Below are positions 15,768-24,649 of a DNA stretch of 48,495 nt, piece after piece. A program made the translations under genes and the position numbers. The notes below the pieces were generated by a model that was not told where the DNA came from, searched no databases, and was given only the letters and a program-made list of their open reading frames with translations. Numbering within the stretch: position 1 is the stretch's first letter; every line of letters begins with the position of its first letter. The stretch is from positions 1 to 48,495 of the forward strand of contig JAGZLW010000012.1 of assembly GCA_018364455.1 (NCBI GenBank), in the 5' to 3' direction. This DNA is from Streptococcus mitis. GTDB taxonomy: Bacteria > Bacillota > Bacilli > Lactobacillales > Streptococcaceae.

Positions 15768-16983
15768 GAGCTTCTCCCTTCTTTGCTGCATCTGCTTCCA
15801 AGCGGTCTTTGACTTGGACCACATCCTTGTCCCCACGACCTGATAGACAGACAATCATGGATTTGTCTGGTCCAAGTTCTTTGGCCAATTTCACCGCAAA
15901 AGCAATAGCATGGCTAGATTCCAAGGCTGGGATAATCCCTTCCACGCGAGACAAGAGCTGGAATCCTTCCAAGGCTTCCTCGTCAGTCACAGGAACATAG
16001 CTGGCACGTTTGATATCGTGGTAGTGAGAATGTTCTGGACCGATACCAGGATAGTCCAAACCTGCTGAGATAGAGAAGGCTTCAAGAATTTGACCATGAG
16101 CATCTTGGAGCACATCCATGAGGGAACCGTGAAGGACACCCGGACGACCCTTGGTCAAGGTAGCTGCGTGGTGCTCCGTATCTACACCAAGTCCAGCTGC
16201 TTCAGCCCCATACATAGCTACAGACTCATCTTCTACAAATGGATGGAAGAGCCCGATAGCATTAGAACCACCACCAACACAGGCTACTAGGGCATCTGGC
16301 AGATCTTGACCTGTCAAGTCACGGTACTGTTGTTTAGCTTCTCGACCGATGACACTTTGGAAGTCACGAACGATTTCTGGGAATGGATGAGGCCCCAAGG
16401 CAGAACCAAGGATATAGTGGGTATCATCGATATTAGCTACCCATGAACGAAGGGCTGCATTGACCGCATCCTTGAGCACGCGCGAACCGTCTGTCACTGC
16501 CTCAACCTTGGCTCCCAAAAGCTCTATACGGAACACATTGAGGGCTTGGCGTTTGACATCTTCCTCACCCATGTAGATAGTACATTCCATGTTAAAGAGG
16601 GCTGCAGCAGTTGCAGTTGCCACACCGTGCTGACCAGCACCCGTCTCAGCGATAATTTTCTTTTTACCCATGCGTTTAGCCAGAAGAACTTGTCCCAAGG
16701 CATTGTTAATCTTGTGAGCCCCTGTATGGTTGAGATCTTCACGTTTGAGATAAATCTTAGCTCCACCAATATGCTGGGTCAAGTTTTTTGCGTAGTAAAG
16801 GGGAGTTTCACGTCCTACATACTGGCGCAAAAGTTGGTTTAATTCCTCTTGGAAACTTGGGTCTGCCTGACTTTCACGGTAGGCCTTCTCCAACTCCAAA
16901 ACTGCTGTCATCAATGTTTCTGGGACGAAACGTCCACCGAATTTTCCGTAAAATCCATCTTTATTTGGTTCTTGATATGCCAT
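15760..16983 (-). CDS. trpB: Tryptophan synthase beta subunit
   Basis: 407 residues, the canonical TrpB length. It condenses indole with serine using PLP. The Schiff-base lysine is Lys91 in LNHTGAHKINN, the catalytic Glu is Glu113 in AETGAGQHG, and GGGSNAIG binds the PLP phosphate. The start overlaps the trpF 3' end by 23 bp and its stop overlaps trpA. It is the TrpA-partnered copy; a second, diverged trpB lies upstream at 21773-22951. Confidence 0.96.
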   Translation of the reverse strand: MAYQEPNKDGFYGKFGGRFVPETLMTAVLELEKAYRESQADPSFQEELNQLLRQYVGRETPLYYAKNLTQHIGGAKIYLKREDLNHTGAHKINNALGQVLLAKRMGKKKIIAETGAGQHGVATATAAALFNMECTIYMGEEDVKRQALNVFRIELLGAKVEAVTDGSRVLKDAVNAALRSWVANIDDTHYILGSALGPHPFPEIVRDFQSVIGREAKQQYRDLTGQDLPDALVACVGGGSNAIGLFHPFVEDESVAMYGAEAAGLGVDTEHHAATLTKGRPGVLHGSLMDVLQDAHGQILEAFSISAGLDYPGIGPEHSHYHDIKRASYVPVTDEEALEGFQLLSRVEGIIPALESSHAIAFAVKLAKELGPDKSMIVCLSGRGDKDVVQVKDRLEADAAKKGEAHA

Positions 16984-17560
16984 TCTTTACCCTCTCTATA
17001 AATCTTCTAATCTTTTCCTGATCTTTTTTTCCATCTGTCTCCACTCCGCTTGATACATCAACTGCATAGGGAGTAAAGTGTTGAATTGCTTTTACTACAT
17101 TGTCTTCATTAAGGCCACCTGCGATAAAGAAGGGCTGTGCTAGTCCTGTCGTATCCAGTTGGCCCCAATCAAAGGTCTGGCCACTTCCTGCCACAGGGGC
17201 ATCAAAGAGTAGATAGTCTGCCTGAGAATTGGGCACATGACCCTCTCCATCCACCTGTACCGCCTGAATGCTGGCACAAGGCAAATCCTCAAACAAATCA
17301 TCTGCTACCTGACCGTGAACTTGAACCAAGTCCAAGCCAACTTTTTCAATCGCTTCTAGCAATTCTGCCCGACTTGGTGAAACAAATACACCAACCTTTT
17401 TCACATCTGCAGGAATAAGTTTTGCCAGCTCAGCAGCCTGATCCAAGGTCACCTGTCTTTTACTAGGTGCAAAGACAAAACCGATGTAGTCGGCTCCTGC
17501 TGAAACGGCTGTTTCCACCGCTTCTTTGGTCGATAGTCCACAAATTTTAACCTTTGTCAA
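16961..17560 (-). CDS. trpF: Phosphoribosylanthranilate isomerase
   Basis: 199 residues, a single (beta/alpha)8 barrel. N-terminal KICGLSTKEAVE carries the catalytic cysteine; GADYIGFVFAPSKRQV and the C-terminal VDVSSGVETDGKKD complete the signature. It converts phosphoribosylanthranilate to CdRP. It overlaps trpC by 14 bp upstream and trpB downstream, so the operon is tightly packed. Confidence 0.95.
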   Translation of the reverse strand: MTKVKICGLSTKEAVETAVSAGADYIGFVFAPSKRQVTLDQAAELAKLIPADVKKVGVFVSPSRAELLEAIEKVGLDLVQVHGQVADDLFEDLPCASIQAVQVDGEGHVPNSQADYLLFDAPVAGSGQTFDWGQLDTTGLAQPFFIAGGLNEDNVVKAIQHFTPYAVDVSSGVETDGKKDQEKIRRFIERVKNGISRTK

Positions 17561-18314
17561 TCTGTAACTCCTTGATTCTCTGGGCTACATCTTCTGCCTG
17601 CATAAGAGCTGTCCCTACCAAAATTCCGTTAAAGTATGGCGCTACTCGTTCCGCATCCTGCCCTGTGAAAATAGCAGATTCAGAAATGTACAAGCAGTCA
17701 TCTTTGAAATGTTTAGCCAAATCTACACTGGTCTGCAAGTCGACCTCAAAGGTAGTTAAATTGCGATTGTTGACACCGATAATTTGAGCTCCAAGGCGGT
17801 GTGCTACCTCTAATTCAGCTAGATTGTGAGTCTCCACTAAAACTTCCAGACCAAGTTCCGTCGCGTAGTCATACAGTTCCTTGAGACGTTCTTCTGACAA
17901 GGCGGCCACAATGAGCAAGATGACTGTCGCACCGGCATTGCGAGCGCGGATGATTTGCTTTTCATCGATGATAAAGTCCTTGTTGAGCGTTGGAATCTGT
18001 ACCTGACTGGAAATCTCCCGTAGATAATCCAAATGACCTTTAAAGAAAACTTCATCTGTCAGAACAGAAATCATCACTGCTCCGTTCGCTTCATAAGTCT
18101 GGGCCTGTTGCACAATATCCACATCTAGATTGATATCTCCCAGACTAGGGCTAGCTTTCTTGACTTCAGCGATTACCTGTAATCGGTCTTGGTGTTGTTT
18201 TAGATAGTCAGACAAGCGATAGGTCTGGCGCAGGGGCTGGATTTCCTCCAGCTCCATCTGCTCGACCTCACGCGCCTTCTGCTCCAAGATTCGTGCTAAA
18301 AATTCCTGACTCAT
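17547..18314 (-). CDS. trpC: Indole-3-glycerol-phosphate synthase
   Basis: 255 residues, monofunctional (not fused to TrpF). Diagnostic stretches are VIAEVKKASPSLG with the catalytic Lys/Glu set, TLNKDFIID, LVETHNLAELE, GVNNRNLTTFEVD and the C-terminal GILVGTALM. It closes the indole ring by decarboxylating CdRP. The start overlaps the trpD stop by four bases. Confidence 0.96.
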   Translation of the reverse strand: MSQEFLARILEQKAREVEQMELEEIQPLRQTYRLSDYLKQHQDRLQVIAEVKKASPSLGDINLDVDIVQQAQTYEANGAVMISVLTDEVFFKGHLDYLREISSQVQIPTLNKDFIIDEKQIIRARNAGATVILLIVAALSEERLKELYDYATELGLEVLVETHNLAELEVAHRLGAQIIGVNNRNLTTFEVDLQTSVDLAKHFKDDCLYISESAIFTGQDAERVAPYFNGILVGTALMQAEDVAQRIKELQIDKG

Positions 18315-19315
18315 TTTTGGTACTCCTGTAACAGTCTGAGTTTTTCAAGGGCCTTGCCACTAGCAATCACTTGACGAGCCAAGGCAACTCCTTCCTTGAT
18401 ACTAGCTACCTTACCATTAGCATAGAAACCAAGACCAGCATTTAAGACTGTAGTTTCCAAGAATGGACTTGGTTCGTTTTTCAGAACGCTGAGCAAAATT
18501 TCTGCATTTTCCTGAGCATTTCCTCCACGAATATCTTCGATAGCGTAGCCTTCCATTCCCAAATCCTCTGGAGTAAAGCTTGACAAGGTGATTTCGCCAT
18601 TTTCAAGAAGAGCAATCTTGGTTGTTCCATTCAAACCAGCTTCATCCAGTCCTTCTGGTCCAGCAACCACGATGGCACGTTTGCGACCCATATTTTTCAA
18701 AACCTGAGCTGTACTTTCTAGAAGTTCTGGACGACTAATTCCAAGAAGCTGTGTTTCCAAGGCCATTGGGTGAATCAGGGGACCAGTCAAGTTCATAATC
18801 GTTGGAATTCCTAGTTCCAAACGAGCTGGCATGATGTATTTCATAGCTGGGTGCATATTTTTGGCAAAGAGAAAGACGATTCCAGTCTTATCAAAGACCT
18901 TACCTAGTTCAGCTGGTTTGAGGTCTAGGTTGATACCCAAGGCTTCGAGAACATCTGCAGAACCAGATTTAGAAGAAATCGAGCGGTTACCGTGTTTTGC
19001 CATGTGAACACCCCCACCAGCCAAGACAAAGGCTGCAGTTGTGGAGATGTTAAAGCTGAAAGACTTGTCCCCACCTGTACCACAGTTGTCCATGGCATCA
19101 TGAATCTCAGTTGGAATATGTTGGGCATGTCCTCTCATGACTTGGGCAATGGCTGTGCGTTCTTCAGGTGTTTCCCCCTTCATCTTAAGAGCCAAAAGGA
19201 GAGAAGCAATCTGCGCCTCCGTTACACGCCCAGTTACGATACGCTCAATGACATCCGTCATTTCCACACCTGATAAATTTTCAAATTTTGCTAGTTTTTC
19301 AATAATCTCTTTCAT
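18311..19315 (-). CDS. trpD: Anthranilate phosphoribosyltransferase
   Basis: 334 residues, normal length. The PRPP loop CGTGGDKSFSFNIST is at about 78-92, followed by KHGNRSISSKSGSADVLEALG (catalytic face) and VVAGPEGLDE. It transfers phosphoribose to anthranilate. Not fused to TrpG here; trpG ends 10 bp upstream. Confidence 0.96.
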   Translation of the reverse strand: MKEIIEKLAKFENLSGVEMTDVIERIVTGRVTEAQIASLLLALKMKGETPEERTAIAQVMRGHAQHIPTEIHDAMDNCGTGGDKSFSFNISTTAAFVLAGGGVHMAKHGNRSISSKSGSADVLEALGINLDLKPAELGKVFDKTGIVFLFAKNMHPAMKYIMPARLELGIPTIMNLTGPLIHPMALETQLLGISRPELLESTAQVLKNMGRKRAIVVAGPEGLDEAGLNGTTKIALLENGEITLSSFTPEDLGMEGYAIEDIRGGNAQENAEILLSVLKNEPSPFLETTVLNAGLGFYANGKVASIKEGVALARQVIASGKALEKLRLLQEYQK

Positions 19316-19325
19316 CCTAGTTTCC

Positions 19326-19892
19326 TCACTTTACAACCTTCTCGATAAAATTCCGAATAGAAGACAAGCCATCTGGCGTTCCGATACTCTCTGGATGGTA
19401 CTGGAAACCATAAATTGGTAGATTTTTGTGTTGAATTCCCATAATGGCCTGGTCATCAGTTGAACGAGCTGTCACTTCAAAATCTTCTGGCATTTCTTCA
19501 ATCAAAATACTGTGGTAACGCATGACCGCACGGCCATCCTCGATACCTTGATACAAAACAGATGGCGCTTCAAAGCTGATATTACTCTGTTTCCCATGCA
19601 TGACTTTTGGAGCCAAACCTAACTTACCACCAAAAACTTCTGCAATGGCTTGGTGGCCCAAACAAATCCCAAGAATCGGCTTCTTGCCAGCAAAATCACG
19701 AATCATATCTTCCATCTTTCCAGCATCAACTGGCCAACCAGGACCAGGAGAAAAGACCAGACCGTCTGCTTTTTCAGCTTCTTCATACAGCTTGGGATCA
19801 TCATTTCTCAAGACCTGAACTTCTGCAAAATTCCCAATGTATTGGGCCAAGTTATAGGTAAAAGAATCATAGTTGTCAATCAATAAAATCAT
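19326..19892 (-). CDS. trpG: Anthranilate synthase glutamine amidotransferase component
   Basis: 188 residues, a class I glutamine amidotransferase. The nucleophile is Cys77 in GICLGHQ and the His/Glu pair is in FQYHPES. It supplies ammonia to TrpE. Its start overlaps the trpE stop by four bases. A dual role with folate PabB, seen in some Bacillus, cannot be excluded from sequence. Confidence 0.95.
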   Translation of the reverse strand: MILLIDNYDSFTYNLAQYIGNFAEVQVLRNDDPKLYEEAEKADGLVFSPGPGWPVDAGKMEDMIRDFAGKKPILGICLGHQAIAEVFGGKLGLAPKVMHGKQSNISFEAPSVLYQGIEDGRAVMRYHSILIEEMPEDFEVTARSTDDQAIMGIQHKNLPIYGFQYHPESIGTPDGLSSIRNFIEKVVK

Positions 19893-21250
19893 GGTCTTAG
19901 TTCTCCAATTCTAGTCATAGATTTTGCTTTGTTAATGGTTTCTTGGTATTCGTTTTGGGCGATGGAGTCGTAGACAATCCCTGCCCCAGCCTGCACATAG
20001 GCTGTTTGATTTTTGAGAATCATCGTTCGGATGGCAATGGCTAAATCCATATCACCCGTCGCAGACAAGTAGCCGATTGCTCCTGCGTATACGCCCCGTT
20101 TTTCTGTTTCCAGTTCATAGATGCGTCTCATCGCGCGAATTTTTGGTGCTCCTGACACTGTTCCAGCTGGAAGTGTTGCTTTCAAGGCATCCATGACAGT
20201 GAGTTCTGGAAGCAAACGCCCCTTGACCACACTGGTCAAATGCATGACATAGCGGAAGAGCTCCACTTCCATATACTTGGTGACTTGGACACTTGCTGTT
20301 TCAGAGATGCGGCCAATATCATTACGCCCCAAGTCTACTAACATCCGATGCTCTGCTGTTTCCTTCTCATCCGAAAGCAGGTCTGTCGCCAAAGCCTTGT
20401 CTTCTTCATCTGTAGCTCCTCTTGGTCGTGTCCCTGCAATCGGATTAGTTGTCACGATGCCATTTTTAACTGAAACTAAACTTTCTGGACTAGCACCGAT
20501 GATTTGATAATCCCCAAAATCATAGAAATAGAGGTAATTAGATGGATTGGTCACGCGGAGATTTCTGTAGAAGTCAAATGGGTTTCCAGTAACTTCTGCT
20601 GAGAAGCGCTGACTAAGTACACATTGGAACATATCCCCGTTACGAATCAAGTCACGAGCCGTTTCCACCATTTCCTCAAACTTCTGAGGAGCAATATGGG
20701 GTTTGAAGTCCAGCGGAGATAGATCCAAGTCTTCAAATTCATTTGGAGCAGGAATGCGTAATTCCTCAAGTACTTGATTCAAGGCTTCTTCCAATTCTTC
20801 TTGACTACGCTCACTATAGAGAGCATCCTCGATGACATGGATTTTTTCCTTCTTGTGGTCAAAGACCATGTAACTCTCATAGACGAAGAAATGCATGTCT
20901 GGCGTTCCAATTGTATCTTGAGGAATTTGACCAATTTCTTCATAAAGCGAAATCATATCGTAACCCACAAAGCCAATGGCTCCCCCACCAAAAGGTAGGT
21001 CTGAATGGTGCTGGCTCTTATGAGTCACTTCATAAAGAAAATCCAAGGGATCCCGATCAATCACTTGACCATTTTGATAAAGGACTCCATTTTCAAACTT
21101 AATCTCAAAAACTGGATTATAGGCTAAGATAGAAAAACGAGCTGTTTCCTTGTCTCTCGGAATACTTTCTAAAATAACCTTGTGTTGCCCCTTTAAGCGC
21201 ATATAAGCCAAGATTGGTGATAAGACATCTCCATGAATGATTCGTTCCAT
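19889..21250 (-). CDS. trpE: Anthranilate synthase component I
   Basis: 453 residues of the chorismate-binding family. The N-terminal feedback element ILES (Glu28, Ser29) corresponds to the LLES tryptophan-binding motif, so allosteric inhibition is probably kept. The C-terminal catalytic core has IAGTRPRGATDEEDKA, DLGRNDIGR, and LPAGTVSGAPKIRAM. It begins the trpEGDCFBA operon after a 520-bp leader containing a Trp T-box and unexplained hairpins. Confidence 0.96.
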   Translation of the reverse strand: MERIIHGDVLSPILAYMRLKGQHKVILESIPRDKETARFSILAYNPVFEIKFENGVLYQNGQVIDRDPLDFLYEVTHKSQHHSDLPFGGGAIGFVGYDMISLYEEIGQIPQDTIGTPDMHFFVYESYMVFDHKKEKIHVIEDALYSERSQEELEEALNQVLEELRIPAPNEFEDLDLSPLDFKPHIAPQKFEEMVETARDLIRNGDMFQCVLSQRFSAEVTGNPFDFYRNLRVTNPSNYLYFYDFGDYQIIGASPESLVSVKNGIVTTNPIAGTRPRGATDEEDKALATDLLSDEKETAEHRMLVDLGRNDIGRISETASVQVTKYMEVELFRYVMHLTSVVKGRLLPELTVMDALKATLPAGTVSGAPKIRAMRRIYELETEKRGVYAGAIGYLSATGDMDLAIAIRTMILKNQTAYVQAGAGIVYDSIAQNEYQETINKAKSMTRIGELRP

Positions 21251-21311
21251 TGTATTTCCCTTTCAGTTCCTTATTTTTAATTTTTTATCTTTTTTCTATT
21301 TCCCTTAAATA

Positions 21312-21410
21312 GTGCGGACGGGAGCAACTTTCTCCGAAATTTCATCCCTAATTTTTGAGCCATGTGTCTCAAAAATTCCGTCCTATAGAAGCATATTTGC
21401 TTCTATAGGA
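21312..21410 (-). other. Hairpin-rich segment in the trpE leader
   Basis: Between the T-box terminator and trpE lie several strong inverted repeats: TCCTATAGAAGCA/TGCTTCTATAGGA (21381-21410, perfect 13-bp arms), AATTTTTGAG/CTCAAAAATT (21350-21377) and GGACGG/CCGTCC (21317-21383). None has a U-run, so they are not intrinsic terminators. No ORF with a ribosome site is seen. It may be a small inserted repeat or a further RNA control element. Confidence 0.55.
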
Positions 21411-21525
21411 TACCACTATGGCGGGAAATATCTTTTAAAAGCTCACTTCGTTCGTAAATATTCTATAACGACCTATTTATTGAAAATATTTAAAAAATTA
21501 ATCGCAATATCTGCGGTAAATATAT

Positions 21526-21770
21526 AAAAATCCCCACGCAAAATAACTTGCGTGAGGACGAAATTCGCGGTGCCACCTCAATTATAGGATTTCTCCTATC
21601 TCTCATTCCTGTCTCAGAAACCTCCTGTAACAGGCTGTGCGATAAAGGGCACTCCCTTGAGAATTATGTTTTCTTCTCTCGTTTCAGATGGACCCAACCT
21701 TACAGCTTTCTCTGCTTGTTTCCAGCAACCACAAGCTCTCTATGAGAGAAAAGACTGTAATTTTTCCATC
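21526..21770 (-). promoter_or_regulatory. Trp T-box riboswitch of trpEGDCFBA
   Basis: The antiterminator core GAGGTGGCACCGCG reads on the minus strand (complement of 21566-21580). Stem I is well formed: GATGGA (21770-21765) pairs with TCCATC (21692-21687), TTACAG with CTGTAA and TTTCTCT with AGAGAAA. The specifier in the internal loop is TGG (21696-21694), the tryptophan codon. An intrinsic terminator (CCTCACGCAAG/TTGCGTGGGG plus T-run, 21558-21526) follows. Uncharged tRNA-Trp should allow read-through into trpE. No strong separate promoter is visible; the element begins right at the trpB2 stop codon. Confidence 0.92.
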
Positions 21771-21772
21771 TT

Positions 21773-22951
21773 TTATTTTTTAGCTTCTAGGTAGTCCGCA
21801 ATTGCAGCTACGTCCTTGTCTCCACGGCCAGAGACATTAATGATGATAATGTCGTCTTTACTTAGTTTCGGTGCACGTTTAACTGCTTCTGCGATAGCGT
21901 GTGAGCTTTCAATCGCTGGGATAATTCCTTCAGTCTTGCTGAGAAGGAGGAGAGCCTGAACAGCTTCTTCATCCGTTGCAGCGACATATTCCACACGACC
22001 AGAATCTTTAAAGTAGGCGTGTTCTGGGCCAACCCCTGGATAGTCCAATCCAGCTGAGATAGAGTAAACTGGAGCCAACTCTCCGTCTTCCTTAAAGACT
22101 GCATAAGTCTTCATGCCATCAACAATTCCGATACTACCTTTTGTCATAGTAGCTGCGTGCTTGTCTGTATCAAGTCCGTGCCCAGCAGCTTCAACCCCAA
22201 CCAATTTGACTTCTTCATCAGCCACATACTGTGAAAAAGCACCGATGGCATTAGAACCACCACCTACACAGGCAATAACGTAATCTGGTAAACGACCTTC
22301 TTTTTCTAAGATTTGACGGCGAGATTCTTCACTGATGACCTTTTGGAACTCATGAACAATGGTTGGATATGGGTGAGGTCCCACAGCAGATCCCAGAACA
22401 TAGAAGGCTTCCAAATCATTCATCCATGCTCCAAAGGCTGCATCAACAGCATCTTTGAGGGTACGAGTCCCTGTTTCAACTGCATGAACAGTTGCTCCCA
22501 TCATCTCCATACGGAAAACATTGAGACGTTGGCGTTCCACATCTTCTGCCCCCATATAGACATCACAGGCCATCCCAAACTTGGCTGCAGCCGCTGCTGT
22601 CGCAACCCCGTGCTGACCAGCTCCTGTTTCTGCGATTACTCGTTTTTTGCCCATACGTTTGGCCAAAAGAATTTGTCCTAAAACGTTGTTGAGTTTGTGA
22701 GAACCAAGGTGGTTAAGGTCTTCACGTTTGAGATAAATCTTAGCGCCACCTAAGTGATCTGTCAAACTTTCCGCAAAATAAAGCGGTGTTTCACGACCTG
22801 AATAATCCTTCAAGTAATGGCGAAATTCTGCCAAAAACTCTGGATTATCCTTATACTTGTCAAATGTCACTTCCAACTCATCCAGCAAAGCCTGAATCGG
22901 CTCTGGTACAAAACTTCCACCAAATTGTCCAAAATATCCTTTAGTTGTCAT
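21773..22951 (-). CDS. Second tryptophan synthase beta-like protein
   Basis: 392 residues, a full-length TrpB paralogue clearly diverged from the copy at 15760-16983. Lys86 lies in LNHLGSHKLNN (the partner copy has HTGAHKINN), Glu108 in AETGAGQHG, and GGGSNAIG and GVGPEHAYFKD are kept, so PLP chemistry should be intact. TLKDAVDAAFGAW in the communication region is similar to the other copy, so TrpA binding is not excluded. It is headed by its own Trp T-box and promoter and followed at once by the T-box of trpE. It may salvage free indole or raise beta-subunit capacity; this is inference. Confidence 0.93.
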   Translation of the reverse strand: MTTKGYFGQFGGSFVPEPIQALLDELEVTFDKYKDNPEFLAEFRHYLKDYSGRETPLYFAESLTDHLGGAKIYLKREDLNHLGSHKLNNVLGQILLAKRMGKKRVIAETGAGQHGVATAAAAAKFGMACDVYMGAEDVERQRLNVFRMEMMGATVHAVETGTRTLKDAVDAAFGAWMNDLEAFYVLGSAVGPHPYPTIVHEFQKVISEESRRQILEKEGRLPDYVIACVGGGSNAIGAFSQYVADEEVKLVGVEAAGHGLDTDKHAATMTKGSIGIVDGMKTYAVFKEDGELAPVYSISAGLDYPGVGPEHAYFKDSGRVEYVAATDEEAVQALLLLSKTEGIIPAIESSHAIAEAVKRAPKLSKDDIIIINVSGRGDKDVAAIADYLEAKK

Positions 22952-23083
22952 AAAAATTTTCCTCCTTCTGTATGAATCCGGCTTTTTGTTTGCTTTTAGT
23001 AGTAGGCAAGGAGCTGTAGATAGAATTCAAGTTCATCAAAGCGACTTAACGCCCTGATAAAAGATAAACAAAATGACGGATAG

Positions 23084-23332
23084 AAAAAAGCCCACACACA
23101 GAACATACTTCCGTGTGAGGGCGTTGGTAACGCGGTGCCACCTCAATTATAAAGGGACTATCCCTTTACATCTCTACCTTGTCTAACAACAAGTTGCACT
23201 GTAAGGTGTGCGCACCGAATTTTCATTGTTTCAAATTCATTTTTAAAATCAGCCCACTTTCACTACCTCCAATCACCTGTTCACAATCACCACAGGCTCC
23301 CTGAAGATCAAAAATAGTTACTTTTCTGATTT
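23084..23332 (-). promoter_or_regulatory. Trp T-box riboswitch of the second trpB
   Basis: GAGGTGGCACCGCG (complement of 23131-23144) marks the antiterminator. Stem I base pairs AAATCAG (23332-23326) with CTGATTT (23252-23246); the next helix ACTATTTTTGATC/GATTGGAGGTAGT pairs throughout with G-U pairs. The specifier is TGG (23256-23254), in the same position as in the trpE T-box. The terminator GCCCTCACACGG/CTGTGTGTGGGC plus T-run is at 23122-23084. About 130 nt of leader separate it from the ATG. Regulation by tRNA-Trp charging is expected. Confidence 0.92.
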
Positions 23333-23341
23333 GTTGAACTT

Positions 23342-23370
23342 ATTTTAATACTTTGTTTTTTCTTTGTCAA
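23342..23370 (-). promoter_or_regulatory. Promoter of trpB2 T-box transcript
   Basis: Minus-strand TTGACA (23370-23365), a 17-bp spacer and TAAAAT (23347-23342), about ten bases before the first T-box helix. This may also drive the whole trp region by read-through. Confidence 0.85.
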
Positions 23371-23377
23371 GACTTTT

Positions 23378-24607
23378 TTACGATTTTTTTAATAAAGTTA
23401 GCACTTTTTCAGAAACTGTTTTGAAAGTCTCAATGATATAGTCTACTTCTTCATCGCTTAATTTAGTGTGAAGAGGAAGGGTAATTTCATTTTCAAAGAA
23501 GGCATAGGCCTTGGGATAATTCGCCATATCAAAGCCAAGATTCTTATAAGCTGTCAAGAGCGGAAGCGGTTTGTAGTGGACATTACTTGCAATGCCTGCT
23601 TTAGCCAATTCTTGGATGATAAGGTTGCGTTCTTCTAGACTTGCTCCTTCTACATGGGTGATGTAGAGGTGGCGTGAAGATTCGACAGTATCAGTCTTGT
23701 GTGCCAATGGACGAATGCGAGAACCTGCAAAACCACGATCATAGCGGTCCACAATGTCCTTACGACGTTCTAGTAAACCAGGATAACGGTCCAATTGTAC
23801 CAAACCAAGTGACGCCATGATATCAGTCATATTGCACTTGTAGGCTGGTGTAACGATATCGTATTCCCATGAACCCAGTTGCATCTTAGCAAGGGCATCC
23901 TTAGTTTGACCATGAAGGGAAAGGATTTGGAACTCCTTGTACATCTCTTCGTCGTCAATCGCTGGATTGGCTTTCCAAGTAGCACTTCCTCCCTCAGCAG
24001 TTGTAAAGTTCTTAACGGCATGGAATGAGAAGGAAGTAAAGTCAGCGATAGAACCAGCAGGTTGCCCTTTATAAGTTGATCCCAAAGCATGTGCACTATC
24101 AGAAACAATCACAATACGGTTAAAGGCTTTTTGCCACTTGCTTGCAGCTGTAAAGAGGTCACGTTTCTTCTCCACAACTTGGAACAAACGATCATAATCG
24201 CAAACAATCCCTGCAAGCTCTACTGGGATAATCACCTTGGTTTTTTCAGTGATAGCTTGCTCAAGCAGGTCATAGTCCATCTCAAAAGTATCTGCTTGGA
24301 TATCCACCATGACAGGGGTTGCTCCCACGTGCGTAATAACACTACATGAAGCTGTATAGGTCATAGCTGGAACGATGACTTCATCACCAGGTCCCACTTC
24401 CAAGACACGCAAAATCAACTCAAGAGCGGCAGTCGCAGAGTTAAGGCAGACAGTCTTAGGCGTCTGTGTGTATTGAGACAAGCGACGCTCCAGTTCTTTT
24501 GTCTTAGGACCTGTTGTGATCCAACCAGAACGCAGGGTATCCGCTACTTCAGCAATTTCTGCTTCTGTAATATCGGGTGGTGAAAATGGAATATTGTAAT
24601 TTGGCAT
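23378..24607 (-). CDS. DegT/DnrJ/EryC1 aminotransferase, probable AATGal synthesis enzyme
   Basis: About 409 residues from the ATG at 24607 (MPNYNIPFSPP), chosen because AAAAGGAG is spaced for it; a longer start exists at 24634. It is a sugar 3-/4-keto aminotransferase with the PLP lysine in FSFHAVKNFTTAEGG, SDSAHALGSTYKGQPAG and the N-terminal GWITTGPKTKELE. With the next gene it matches the pneumococcal pair that makes and transfers 2-acetamido-4-amino-2,4,6-trideoxygalactose, the first sugar of teichoic acid repeats (published assignment from genome comparison, as I recall). The 4,6-dehydratase is not in this window. Confidence 0.87.
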   Translation of the reverse strand: MPNYNIPFSPPDITEAEIAEVADTLRSGWITTGPKTKELERRLSQYTQTPKTVCLNSATAALELILRVLEVGPGDEVIVPAMTYTASCSVITHVGATPVMVDIQADTFEMDYDLLEQAITEKTKVIIPVELAGIVCDYDRLFQVVEKKRDLFTAASKWQKAFNRIVIVSDSAHALGSTYKGQPAGSIADFTSFSFHAVKNFTTAEGGSATWKANPAIDDEEMYKEFQILSLHGQTKDALAKMQLGSWEYDIVTPAYKCNMTDIMASLGLVQLDRYPGLLERRKDIVDRYDRGFAGSRIRPLAHKTDTVESSRHLYITHVEGASLEERNLIIQELAKAGIASNVHYKPLPLLTAYKNLGFDMANYPKAYAFFENEITLPLHTKLSDEEVDYIIETFKTVSEKVLTLLKKS

Positions 24608-24649
24608 TGATTTGCTCCTTTTATCTGTACTCATTTTCTTATGACTACT

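Noticed and set aside
15767..15854. Longer trpA frame with a 29-residue extension
   Set aside because: The extension is the trpB 3' end in another frame; MPKTLTEKLN is the standard TrpA start with correct coupling to the trpB stop.
21687..21700. Other codons (TCT, ACG) near the trpE T-box that could be read as specifier
   Set aside because: Pairing of GATGGA with TCCATC and TTACAG with CTGTAA leaves TGG in the loop; the alternatives fall inside or outside helices. The same position reads TGG in the second T-box.
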